Shown in pieces: positions 1 through 11,516 of a DNA stretch of 64,000 bases; the stretch's first letter is position 1; every line of letters starts with the position of its first letter. The position numbers and the translations under genes are program-made. The notes beneath the pieces are model-generated. The model saw nothing but the letters and a program-made list of their open reading frames with translations, was not told where the DNA came from and did not search any database. Source of the stretch: Zygnema cylindricum (Eukaryota; Streptophyta; Zygnematophyceae; Zygnematales; Zygnemataceae); NCBI GenBank assembly GCA_037447655.1, contig JBBHKE010000154.1, positions 62,001-126,000 on the forward strand, written 5' to 3'.

Positions 1-2008
1 AGAGAGATTGTCGCCCGAAAGACTTGTACGTAGGGCGGCAAGACCCAACCGACGCATGAAATGAACTATAAGAACAAGACCAAGATCAGACCGACGCATG
101 TAATGACGGGTACGGACAAAACCGTCACTAAATGTCTTTTAACAGACAGTACTTGGAAAGAGAAATGGTCCGACCCACGGGTTGGTGCTGAGTTTATTTG
201 AACAGTCCCAGTCTCTATTACATCTTAGATCATGATCGCCTTGATCATATCATTGGTGAAAATACAATCCTACAGAATCAGAGGATCCTTCCAAAAAAAA
301 ATAGTTTTTTTTGCAGTCCAAGCATTGATGCCAACTATTGATCACAAAAATCAAGATGAGTTACCCATCTATTTCATACAGTCTTGCATTGCAAACAAAA
401 ATCTACAAACACAAATCTTTCTGATGGATCCCAACTTAATCATCATCTTGAAAAGGAGGTGATAATGAAAGAAATTTCTGAGGATGCTCCATACAGTTAC
501 TAAGACTAATGCCAAAATATAAATTTCACTTCCCACTACAGTCAATGTGTAAGATCTAAACAGTACATAATCGAAAACAATATGCTACGAGTCAATCAAG
601 TACGCAAGGAACAAATGAAAAATAGCACGTTCCGTACTAATTACAATAAAGGCCTTTCTGAACACTCGATCCAAATGATTTTATTCAACTAAAAATTGTG
701 GTTTGAACACTTGTCCTACAGAAAAGCGAAGAATCAACTGCACGTGAAGGATACAACTGGAATGATTTTAGAAATCAAACACTTCAGTTCATCTCAGCAT
801 CTTACCATAGCATCTGACAATTCATAAAATAACTCAACTCTTTGTTGTCCATAGCCTATTTCAGCCATGGATCACTCACGGAAACACCCACAAACTACCT
901 CAAAAACAGTTGTGTTTCAGACAACACAGATTACTCCACAATAAACAAAATCACCTCAAATTCTCCAATGTACAGTATACCATAGACACTGTAAACTCTC
1001 AAAGTTACAGATAAATCCACCAAGGAATCTAGAAGATATAAGCTCCATAGTTACACAAAAACAGTTGACAGACCTCTCACAGAATCTTACAAATATAACA
1101 GAATAGAATTAAACTGCACACACATATAGATAATATATCATAAAATAACATCACAAAGTTTCACATGAAAACACCAAACACGGTGATCACACCAACAGGT
1201 CAAAGATGCACAAAACAGTTTGCCATTCCTTTAATAAACTTGACTCTTTTAATGAGAATAAACTAAGACTTATAATTTATACACTCAGGCTCACCACTGA
1301 TTGTACCGAGGCATGCCAGCCGTACACTAACTACCAGCTACCTCTATTAATGTTAGTATACCAGAATACTTCTATATATTGTCAGAATGAGTAAATCTAC
1401 ACTAATAACTAATACACATAAAGACAAACCATTGATGTTTCAAATATTTACAAGTACACGCAATCTAACAAAATCATATGCTAAGTACTCAATGAAACAA
1501 TGTCATGTCATCCAAATCAACCGTACCGTAATAGCGTCCTTTGAAATAAATCTGGCGTGTCACATAAAAAGTACACGTCATTGGAGATAAATGTCGTCTG
1601 TCGCATTAGATTCCGTACGGCCGGCGTATTCTTTTAAAACATTTTGAATACTAATCGTCGGATCTCTTCGCGATCCGCCGTCCATTTCCTAGCGCATTCC
1701 GCGCCACTCAATTAGTCCATTAATGTTACTGGTATATTGAATTGCCCCAAATTACAAACACCTCATACCGTATTATCAAAGCTACACTAAAATGGGTGTG
1801 TACGAATTTAAGTTTTTAAAACAACACTTCCAAATACAAGATTATTTTTATATCCTTTTGAAAAGAGAAAACAGCCTGGTCTTTCAATGCCTCAGATTTT
1901 GTGAATACCCTACTATGATTTGTTTTAATTCCGTTTTTAAAGTATCGGAGAGAGAGGTCGTCTCATGATGGAGAATGGAAAGGCAGAAATGACATCCCTG
2001 CAGAGCGA
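1..2008. other. Gene-free region, nothing recognised
   Basis: This is AC-rich, low-information sequence on the plus strand with only short open frames of no recognisable composition. No splice-flanked coding exon, RNA gene or transposon end was seen. A short phrase, gaccgacgcatg followed by an AT-rich stretch, recurs within the first 120 bases, but no larger unit could be built from it. Confidence 0.4.
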
Positions 2009-2082
2009 AGTGCCAACGAGCAAAGTCATTCGCATCACAGGGTTGAGTGCCAACGAGTAAATTCGTTGGCATCACAGGGCTG
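2009..2082. repeat. Two-copy 37-bp tandem repeat
   Basis: Units 2009-2045 and 2046-2082 both begin agtgccaacgag and end catcacagggttg or catcacagggctg. They differ at a few positions. There is no coding context; this looks like a small local duplication. Confidence 0.7.
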
Positions 2083-3134
2083 AATGCTTTCCGCTGGAAT
2101 CGAAATTTGCATGACCGTACAACGGGACCAAAGGGCCCCTCCCCATGCCATGCGCATGTCCGGTCGAACATGGTCGCTGAGAAGGGGCCATATGAGATTA
2201 CCGTCCCTCTTGTACACCTGCATAAAATTAGACTACCAATTAGAAGCCGAAATTGATAAAAATCGTGCCCTTGATACCCACGTCTGGCCTCATTCCGTGA
2301 ATAATGCATGATGAACCGAGAACTGAAATTGAGCACGGATCCTCGGATTAAACTCGTTAGATAGGCCTTCTGGTGATGCAGACTATCTTCATCCGCATAG
2401 CTCCAATTCCGTTTCAGAACAGCAGCAGGGGGTGCAGAAGTGCTTGGCTAAAGGAGTGGATTCCGAGACGAATGTTGCATCTTGGCCTCCCATGCAAAAC
2501 ATGCATTCCGTATATGTGGAAGAGATAGATGGACGGAGACCAAACAAAACAGATCCTAACAGCAAAGGTTGACATGGAACGATCATACACACTAGTCGCC
2601 ATTAATTTTATCAAGACAAAGATATAACCTCTTAAACATATGAAGTTAATCAATTTTCTTATCACGCAAATATAATATTTTCACCATGTAGGCAACATAC
2701 TGATAATACTGGGACTGCAATTTTTCACCCTTGTCACCTCTTTTTCATTTTTTTTTGTTATTATTTACTATTACAAGTGACTAATAAACACAGGAGTCTG
2801 GAAAACCTGTCAACGACCTTTTAAGAGTGAAAGTGCATATATTGCACAAGGTCCATCCACAATTTTTTTTAAGTCGAATGTATCAAATTATAAACAAAAC
2901 GTCTGATCGATAAATTTTCAAACTAAACCACAAAGAACTCACATTGAAGTTCGCAACATCCAAGCTGAGAAACGGTGAGAAAGCAATATCTCTATACAAC
3001 AAAAAGCTTCCCCGGCAAAGGGCTTGTTGAATGTGTCAGTCGACGACTTTTGTTTTTCGCGAAATGAATCGTAACGGTTGGCGCCAAAAGTAGGAATATG
3101 GCAATTACCACTACAGTAAATGTACAGTACAGTA

Positions 3135-3692
3135 CATCGCCAATCGATATTAGCGTTGTGTACGCTAATTCCGTCTCGTTTTTTTATTATTGTTATTCTC
3201 CATTAACGTAGTTCATTCTATTTTTTTCTTCACTCTATTTAGGGTTAATTTTTTAGTACCGTACAAAACGGAAATACGCCATCAGTTAATTAGTGTGGTG
3301 TACGGACAGTGTCAGACCGTACAAAATTGTACCTTTTTAAGTGAAAAAGTATAATTAATGAGTTTTAGTAGCCGCGCATGAGAATGTCCGCTCTAAAAAT
3401 GGGGTCTAATCGGGTTGTCAAATATCATGCTTGCACATATTCGTCCAGCAACCACGTTTCGAATGTGTGAACGTACGATCTGTGTACGATTTAGCAGATT
3501 TTGTACGAATACCTATATTAGTGTAATCATGTTTGCGACCGACATTTATTTCTTTCAAATACCCAAATTAGAATTATTAAACAATTAGAATGTATGTTTT
3601 TTTTCAAAATTTTCAAATTCTTAATTAGTGTAAACCATGGTAATTTTTCATGTACGTTAAAGAAACTTCTACGCTAATAGCGATTGGCGGTG
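3135..3692. mobile_element. TA-flanked MITE-like element, CACCGCCAATCG family
   Basis: The ends are imperfect inverted repeats: catcgccaatcg on the left and cgattggcggtg on the right, followed inward by tattagcgt and its complement. TA lies immediately outside both ends (3133-3134 and 3693-3694). Length is about 558 bp and there is no coding capacity, so this is a non-autonomous DNA element. A related copy in opposite orientation forms most of 25545-26394. TA target choice fits Tc1/mariner-type elements, but the family assignment is inference. Confidence 0.72.
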
Positions 3693-3716
3693 TACTGTAT
3701 TGTATTATCTTATGTA

Positions 3717-4333
3717 CACCGCCAATCGTAATTAGAGTAAATTACTCTAATTCGGTCGCTCGAAATTTCGACTCTATCGCATCAAATAGAGTAATCGATT
3801 CTAATTTTTTCATTATTCTAATTTAGGTGAGGTTTAATTAGCGTTAAAAATTCTAATTTAGGTTATTTTTAAATAGTGTGGAGTACGGACGACGTCTGAC
3901 CGTGCAAAATTGTACTTTTATAAGTAAAAAGGTACAAATAATGATTTAATAGAATCGCGCTCGCACGTGAAATCGCACTAAACAAAAAAATGAATCACAT
4001 CGAAAAAAGTCGTTCGCATAACTCTCGTCCGTCGACAGCATCGTCGTCAGTGTGAACATTAACTGACATTCAATGAGACAAATATTTTTAGCGTCATAAT
4101 GACGTCAATACTATACCGGACTGACACATTTTGTACGTCTACGTAATTTAGTGTTCATAATTATCGCGCACGTAATTATCGCCGACATAACCCAATATAG
4201 AATAACTAAATAAATTAGAGTAAACTTCATATTTGAAAAAGCTCTATCACATAAATTAGCGTCAATTACTCTAATTGTTTTTTTTTGTTTTTTTACTCTA
4301 ATTTTTTCATTGCTCTAACTACGATTGGCGGTG
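3717..4333. mobile_element. TA-flanked MITE-like element, related second type
   Basis: The left end is caccgccaatcgtaattaga and the right end is cgattggcggtg. TA precedes the left end (3715-3716); GA follows the right end, so one target copy has probably mutated. The interior is rich in attagagta-type repeats and contains no coding frame. A direct relative lies at 25745-26238. The position inside duplicated copy 1, and its absence from the equivalent place in copy 2, mark it as an insertion. Confidence 0.7.
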
Positions 4334-4451
4334 GACATCTGTTCTTTACCAACAAAAAGAATCGCATTAAGAACGAAGGGTATGTCCAAAACTTCACCAA
4401 TTGAATATGGGAATTGCTAATCGCAGAGACGATTTTTGCTGCGCGCAGGTA

Positions 4452-4940
4452 CACCGTGAATCGCTATTAGCGTAATGAAATAGATAGCGTAATGAAACAA
4501 TTAGCGTACTTTACGGTAAATTGTGTTTTTTCGGGTACACCATGATACTAATTTATCATGTACTCTAATTTGTAAACTGCTTTGTAAAAATTTTCAGCAC
4601 ATAATATGTCCACGCTAAAACATGTATATGTACGAAACTGTTCAATTCGTACGCCGTCGCGTTTTTTTGACATCTGCGTATGCCGGAAAATATTTACGCA
4701 ATTATATATTATTATATTTTCTGTACTTTTAAGTTTAAAAATGTACGAAATAGTACAGATCTGGCAGTCCGTACACCACACTATTTAAAAGGGAACTAAA
4801 TTACAGTTATGAACCGCATTGAGCGGGGTACCTCAAATAACGTGCAAAAACAATTAGCGTACTTTATTCTATTTGAGAATTTGCCCCAAAAAAAGGGGTA
4901 CCCCAATTAGCGTCATGTACGCTAATAGCGATTCGCGGTG
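4452..4940. mobile_element. TA-flanked MITE-like element, third copy
   Basis: The left end is caccgtgaatcgctattagc and the right end is gctaatagcgattcgcggtg, a near-perfect terminal inverted repeat of about 20 bp. TA lies outside on both sides (4450-4451, 4941-4942). The interior contains more attagcgta repeats and a block related to the 3135-3692 element (gtccgtacaccacactat). No transposase frame is present. Confidence 0.72.
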
Positions 4941-4950
4941 TAGTTGTCAG

Positions 4951-5647
4951 AAATTGTACATTTGAAGTACAGTCTCGTACAAGCTACGTACCTTTAAGTT
5001 CAGATCTGACGGTCAATCCGTCAAACAACTTTGACTGGCGGAATACTGTACCGGCGGTTAAAAAAGTGTAGCGCTTGCAAACGTCGACCGTCATAAAAAA
5101 AAAAACAAGTCACACGGCCGGCGCAGGTTTACTGTAACCAAACTGCGGCACCCACATATAAATAAAATGGCTGCGCGCAGTTAGTTTACCGCAAAAATGA
5201 AATCAACTCGCGAACCGTTACATTGAACTTGGACACATATTAAAGGACGACATACAACATGTGTAAACTCGCACGAAACGAAATAAACTTCGTACAAAAT
5301 AAAAAAGCGTACCCGCGTATAAATATCGATGAAACTAAAATGACACGTCGTCACGTCCACGGTGGACGTGACGACGAGTTGATTTCATTTTTGCGGCTAA
5401 CGTGAAGTGATAAACTACCTGCGCGCAGCCATTTTATTTATATGTGGCTGCCACAGTTTGGTTACAGTAAACCTGCGCCGGCCGTGTGAATTGTTTTTTT
5501 TGTTTGACGGTCGACGTTTGCAAGCGCGACACTTTTTTAACCGCCGGTACAATATTCCGCCAGTCAAAGTTGTTTGACGGATTGACCGTCAGATCTGAAA
5601 TTAAAGGTACGTAGCTTGTACGATACTGTACTTCAAATGTACAATTT
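4951..5647. repeat. Long inverted repeat (0.7-kb hairpin)
   Basis: The left arm (4951-5210) and right arm (5375-5647) are reverse complements over about 260 bp with only scattered differences. The outer ends are aaattgtacatttgaag and its complement. The spacer of about 165 bp runs into a perfect 15-bp palindrome, cgtcgtcacgtccac with its complement, at 5346-5376. Both arms carry the same phrases, for example gcgccggccgtgtga and cgacggtc-type motifs. No target duplication was found next to the arms. It could be a foldback transposon or an inverted duplication, and its transcript would form a long double-stranded hairpin. Confidence 0.8.
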
Positions 5648-6319
5648 TGTATATAAGTGACTCTTCTCACTTAATGAAATCATCCCAAATACAAATCAAT
5701 TCCTCTCTCCAATGCATTGATCTTTCTCTTGTGTACAATTTCATGGCTTCCGCCAATCCACCTCCAATACATTTCCCTCTCAACAATTCCATTAAACAAG
5801 TTTGGGTGATATGCACCGTTTTTTATGCAGATATACTCTGGACAAGAACTTTTAAGTCATCGAAACGTATACAGCTTGGCCAGTTTTTGTAGTTTATCTG
5901 TCTTTTAGAGGGAGTTCCTATACTTTTGGACATATAACTCTGTCCCTGTAATATTATATTTTAGCCCATGGTGTAAGATGGCCGTGGAAGGCTGATAACG
6001 GTACTCTTGATCTTTGTAATCATGAGGATGCTGTTTGTGACACCCTGTCATCCGACGCCACTGACACGGAATCCCTGCGACACGGAATCCCTGCGACACA
6101 GAGAGAGTTTGACCAGCTTGATTCCGTTTGTTGTTGTAGTTTGACTTTTAGTATTCTGTCTTCAAATGCCTTCTTTTCTTTCTGGCTATTTTTGACTTCA
6201 TTCTGTCTAATTTTTGTCTTCTTTTTGTACACTACGAGATTATTTTGTAAGTATCTCGCTCGGAATTCAAGTCTTTGCGTTTGTGAATCTGAACACAGGA
6301 AAAATGAACTGCGACAGGC
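5648..6319. other. Gene-free spacer between hairpin and duplicated copy 2
   Basis: No gene is supported. A 17-bp phrase containing acggaatccctgcgacac is repeated back to back near 6064-6100. Otherwise the sequence is unremarkable. Confidence 0.4.
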
Positions 6320-7056
6320 AATGCTGCATCTTGGACTCCCATGCAGAGTATGCATTCCGTACATGCGGAAGAGATAGATGCACGGAAGACCAGACAAAAC
6401 AGATTCTAACAGCAAAAGTTGACATGGAACTATCATACACATTAGTCGCCACTGATTTTATCAAGACAATTATTTAGCCTCTTAAACATATGAAGTTAAT
6501 AAATTTTCTTATCACGCAAATATAAGATTTTCACCATGCAGGCAACATACTGGTATTACTGGGACTGCAATTTTTCACCCTTGTCACCTCCTTTTTCTTT
6601 TTTTTTTGTTCTTATTTACTGTTACAAGTGACTAATAAGCACAGGAGTCTGGAAAACCTGTCAAGGACCTTTTAAGAGTGAAAGTGCATATATTGCACAA
6701 GGTCCATCCACCATTTTTCTTTAAGGCGAATGTATCAAATTACAAATACAAGGTCTGATCGATAAATTTGCAAACGAAACTACAAAGAAGTCGCATACAT
6801 CCAAGCTAAGCAACAGTGAGAAAGCCATATCTCTAGGTAGCAACAAGCTTACCTGGCTGAGGGTTTGCTGAATGTGACAGTCGACGACTTTTGTTTTCCG
6901 GGAAATGAATCGTAACGGTTGGCGCCAAAAGTACGAATATGGCAGTTACCACTACAGTACATGTAGTATCTTATGTAGTATCTTTCCATGGACACCCGCT
7001 CTTTAGTGAGAATTGCATTAAAAAAGAACGGTATGTCCAAAACTTCACCAATTGAA
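6320..7056 (+). repeat. Duplicated segment, copy 2 (uninterrupted)
   Basis: This is the partner of 2471-4406. It reads through the two places where copy 1 carries transposons: the phrase tatcttatgta runs on into unrelated flank and then into cttcaccaattgaa. It therefore acts as an approximate empty-site control for the insertions in copy 1. No coding function is apparent. Confidence 0.68.
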
Positions 7057-8244
7057 CATCCTCGATAATGCGCGCTAAATACGCCGTACGGTAATATTCG
7101 CATACCTGGCATATATTGTACATCATGATTGGATCTTTACCAGGATGCGTACGAATAGAAAAATATCCGGCGACACTTGCTGAGCCAAAAGAGTACTTCG
7201 TTAACCACTTTGCACTAGCCACCTGGCTCTGACACTGTTTACGACCTATTTTAACTCAACACGTGGTTACTTGAGCTCCTACCACGCAGCAAAAGTCGAC
7301 ATCATGAAACACGCTAATCCCTGGAGAAAATCCTTGCGCTTCAATTCTAAAGAATCGAACGGCCTTGAGTACTTACACGCTTATCGGACGAACGATTAGA
7401 AGCTTCCGGTGATTGGCGGGAGGAATTGAGCGCGCATGCCAGCGTGGAAAGAGGCTCTCCCTGCTTGATTCTCCAAATCTATGCCACGTATGATGGCTCA
7501 CGGCGGGATCATCCCCGTGAATCCGCCAAGGCTCATGGTCCCATCCAGACCATTCCACACGTGGCTAAAGAGGCTAAATAGCCTATACATGTGTCGAGCA
7601 ATGTTTTCCGCCGATCTCGGTCGTGTTCACGTGTGATCGACGACTATTGCCGACTTACGGCTGTTAAAGCGCGCAAAGGCGGCAACGACTCCGTTTAAAT
7701 TTCTGGCGCCAAAACACGAAACGGAATACGTACTCGGCACAACGCCCACTTTCACTTGGAACTTCTGTTCTACTATTTCCTCCTATCCAATTTCTTAAAA
7801 CTTTAACTGTTCTGTGAACTTTTGCGTTTCAACATCTTCCGGTCTCTCTTACCGTCCTCACTTGTTGGAGAACACTCGCACGTGTGGCTGGACATCTTCT
7901 CCTTATCGCTCGCAGATACATTTCTTCTATGTCCCTCTTATTGCGTGGTTTTTAACGCTTACCACTCAGGCTTTGCAGTATTGTTCTTGGGGGGAATCTC
8001 TCTGCCCGCACCACTTTCTCGCTCTTTTTCTCTCTTTATCTCTGTGCTGTGTGTATCCCGGTCTCTCTCCCTCACACGCACTCATATACAGTTTCTATTT
8101 GCAGCTGTCTCCAGTAATTGTCCATCCTGTGGAAATTTGTTTTTTTTTCCTCTTTGCTGTCAGTCTCTCTGTCTCTATCCCCTGTCTATTGTCTGTCTCC
8201 GTCTCCCCCTCAATCTCTCAGGATATATATGCATACCTCTGGCC
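7057..8244 (+). promoter_or_regulatory. Upstream region and pyrimidine-rich leader of the PP2C gene
   Basis: No separate gene is seen. From about 7820 to 8240 the plus strand is strongly CT-rich, with many tctctctc and ctctgtctc runs, and leads directly to the start codon at 8245. This resembles a pyrimidine-rich 5' untranslated leader. The frame of the phosphatase stays open far upstream through this tract, but the hydrophobic, Ser-Leu-Phe-rich translation looks like translated CT repeat rather than protein. Confidence 0.4.
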
Positions 8245-11200
8245 ATGGCTGCCGGAGCAGAAATAACACAGCCTGTGAGCGCCATAGCAGAGAGGAATCA
8301 GAGCAAACAAGGAACCGGCAAAGTAGCTAGTGTTCAAATGCATATAGGAAACATCCGAATCTCTCAAACTGTCATTTTGGAAGAACCAGAGGAGTTTGTT
8401 AAGGAATCAGAATCGAAGGAAGGGTCACGGGTAGGTATGCTTGAAGAGGTTTCCTTGGGGATGGCATCTTCCAATGAAACGACACCACGTGGCAGCAGAC
8501 CGCCTGCCCCTAGAGGACTTCCACGTGGCTTCTCAGAAGCTTCTCTGTCTGGAATGGCTCTGGGATTGGAGCGCTCTTGTGGAGGCCTTCTGGAGGTATG
8601 GCTATGTTATTTAGGTGTTATACTTGTTACATGTACCTACATCTTTTCGTTCTACATAATTCTTCAGGAATTTTTGTAGTGTAAGAGAGAAATCATATTT
8701 ATAAGAGCACTTATTTGTTAAAGACATTGCTAAAGGTTATAATTTTTTTTGTATTTTTGTTCAACAAAATCCCTTTGCAACTTTTATTGCCTTAATCCGA
8801 ATTGGGCTGGAATATCTCAGATGAGTTTTTGTTTGTGTGGATATATGGGGTAGAGTAACTCTTAGAAACATTGGAATCAGGGAACATTTCCTCTTAATTT
8901 AGCTGTTGTGAGAACTGAAAAGGGGTTAATCTGCATTTCCGGGTGCTAGATTTTTTTCCAAAATTGCTTTCGTGTAGTTTTAGGATCCTCCTTTCTAGTC
9001 GAATTTAAGTGCTTAATGGTTCCAGGAATTTTGTCCTCTTTCTTAGTTTGCAATCCTGTTTTTGGCTGAGTCGATGATGATTTAAATTCAGGATGCTTTT
9101 GAAGATATTGCGGATATCCATGAAGTTATGCGGAGTGCATAAAGATTCTCGGGATTCTTATTTTGGGTGTGTTTCAAAAATAAAGTATTTGAACCATGTT
9201 TTGGTTGTTTTTGTGTACAGACTCCGTCCAGTTCCCGCACCAGTGGAATAGAAAGAATTCCAAAAGTTGTGGATGAAACAAGGGCGTTTGTACCCATACT
9301 GAGATCAGGAAGATGGACCGATATTGGAGGCCGATCCTATATGGAGGATTTCCATGTGCTCATAGACGATCTGACTGACTTCCTCACCAGAGAACTGATG
9401 CTCGCCAGACCGCAGGCATTTTACGGGGTAAGTGTGGTTTTGTTTCTGTTTTGGATTTCGTTTTGGTTTGACCTTTTATGTCCATGGGTAGTCTTTTGAG
9501 TGTCTGTCGCCTTTGGTATAGGTTTTAGTGATGATATGTAACATGTTCCTTATGTGGGTTCAACTGCTCTAAGATGACATCTGCATCGTCAATTCATTTT
9601 TTCTCTATTTCTGCTTTAAACCTGTGAATGGATAGCCTGGTAAATCTCACTGTGTCACTTATCCTGTTTCTTTATTGTTTTTTTTGTCCTTGATTTGACA
9701 GGTTTTCGATGGCCATGGAGGAAAGGCTGCTGCTGACTTTGCAAGTGAACATTTGTTACGACATATTGTCGAAGATCCTGCGTTTCCAGATGAACAGGCC
9801 TTTCGTCGAGGGTTTCAGAGAACAGATATGGCGCTTGAAAGGGCGTGGTCATCTGGATCCTGCCAGTGTGATTCCGGAACAACGGCTCTTACTGTCCTTG
9901 TCTGCGGGAAGTAAGGAATTGAACCGCACTACGTCGTTTAGACATGTCGAGATTTTGAATTGTAACTATTTTGCTTGTACATGACTAGGTTCTAAACCAT
10001 ACTTTTTGTTTCAACAAAATTCTCTGTGGATTGCTTCCTTATCTAGACAACAGTTGTTTGGATTGTTTTTTGTTTTGGGCATGTGTTTTATTAAACTGTA
10101 TTTTTTTGGTCCGGACTTTATGACTTTATTTGTTGACATGATCGGGGGCACACGTTGTACACGCCTGTTAGGTGCTTTACACGCCAGATAAGGTTATTTG
10201 TGGTATTTGTAGCCTTTTTCTACTTTTGCAAAATCAGTGTTTTTTTTGTTATGGTAAGTTACGAATGTTTATTTAATGACATAATCTCTTTAATTCTTTG
10301 CAGCTGTGTCCATATGGTATCTGCTTTACGTTCTGCCTAATATTAAATCAGTATTAGTTCTGCAGGCTGTGTTGATGTATTAAAACTTGTTACAACGTAT
10401 TTTACGTTGGTTCACAAGTACTGCAAGAATCATATTGCATTGGATGATGATATTCGTCGAAGGTCTTTCTAACAGAGCCTCCGATGGTCTTGATGATGGT
10501 TACTGATGAGTTTTTTCCCCTTTTTTTGGGCAGTTCTCTGGTGGTTGCAAATGCTGGAGATTGCAGAGCTGTGCTCTCAAGGAAAGGCAAAGCGGTTGAT
10601 TTGTCAAACGACCAGAAGCCGACGTCACCTGCAGAAAAAGCTCGTATTGAGGCAGCTGGGGGCTTTGTGGAGGATGAGTACCTCAATGGACAGCTTGGAG
10701 TTGCAAGGGCACTTGGAGACTGGCATATGCAGGTATAGTTTCTGATGATGCAGTTACATTTTCACACATGAGTTGTGAATTTGTTTACCCCATCTCGCAT
10801 TGAGGATATGTGTTAGGAGAAGTGTACTACGGCTCACAGCGCATTCACAAGCAGGCATTTTTGTATTACTGAGGTTATACATGCGGTTGTTTACATATCC
10901 CAAGTCTCAAGAAGTCCATGATGAAGTCTGCTTCTGACCTTTCACATATGTTGTTCCAGTAGTGCCTAGGTTTGACATATTCCCCACATTCGGTTATTTG
11001 TGTCTTCACTTAAGACGATATTTGACGCTAATTTCAATCTGTGATTACTGCCGAAGACTTTCTGTGGGATGGTTGTGTAAAAAATTGTGTCAAGCTGTAG
11101 TTATCCAAAATCTCAATGTGAATTTTGTCATTTTTCAGGGTTTGAAAAATCGTGATCAATCCAGAAGCTCTTCTAGTCCCCTCACTTCGGAACCGGAAGT

Positions 11201-11516
11201 TAGTGAAGCTACTTTGACTGTAGAAGATGAGTTTATGATTCTTGGATGTGATGGACTCTGGGACGTGTTTACAAGTCAAAATGCAATTGAGTACGCGAGA
11301 AAAAGACTTCAACAACACAATGATCCAGAGCAATGTTCGAGGGAACTTGTTGCAGAGGCTCTTAGAAGACAGACTAGCGATAATTTAACAGTAGTGACAG
11401 TTTGTTTTGGGAAAGATCCTCCTCCCAGATTATTTTCAGCATGGAGGCCAGGTGTCAAACGGAGCATCTCTGCAAATGGGCTTCAATGTTTGCAGACAAG
11501 TTTGGATAGGTGTTAG
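8245..11516 (+). CDS. Protein phosphatase 2C, DBP1/PP2C22-like (5 exons)
   Basis: This is a Mg/Mn-dependent Ser/Thr phosphatase of about 447 residues. Proposed exons are 8245-8595, 9221-9427, 9702-9910, 10534-10732 and 11139-11516; all junctions have GT and AG and keep frame. The start lies in the good context ggccATGGct. The first 117 residues are low-complexity and not conserved. The catalytic domain shows the plant DBP1-group phrase [16 protein letters not shown] (YMED at about 157), DGHGG (about 189-193), [31 protein letters not shown] (about 359-366) and SDNLTVV (about 402). The metal-binding aspartates of the family are therefore all present and the enzyme should be active. DBP1-type proteins act in stress signalling and can bind DNA; that role here is inference. 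The 3' end converges on the large G8 gene about 2 kb away. Confidence 0.9.

Larger units (their letters stand above)
2471..4406 (+). repeat. Duplicated segment, copy 1 (interrupted by two elements)
   Basis: This segment is a diverged direct copy of 6320-7056. Shared landmarks are a start around gcatcttgg, a long middle block with the phrase ggcaacatactg, the phrase cgtaacggttggcgcc, and an end at cttcaccaattgaa. In copy 1 the match is broken after about 3118 by the insertions at 3135-3692 and 3717-4333, and resumes at about 4334. Neither copy holds a convincing gene. Confidence 0.7.

Noticed and set aside
1884-2665. Minus-strand open frames with Cys- and Trp-containing translations
   Set aside because: They overlap the 37-bp duplication and the segmental duplicate, and the equivalent frame is not preserved in the second copy at 6020-6464.
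7814-8244. Open frame upstream of the PP2C start, in the same frame as the phosphatase
   Set aside because: The translation is Ser/Leu/Phe-rich from a CT repeat and lacks conserved features; the ATG at 8245 has a good context, so the tract was treated as leader.
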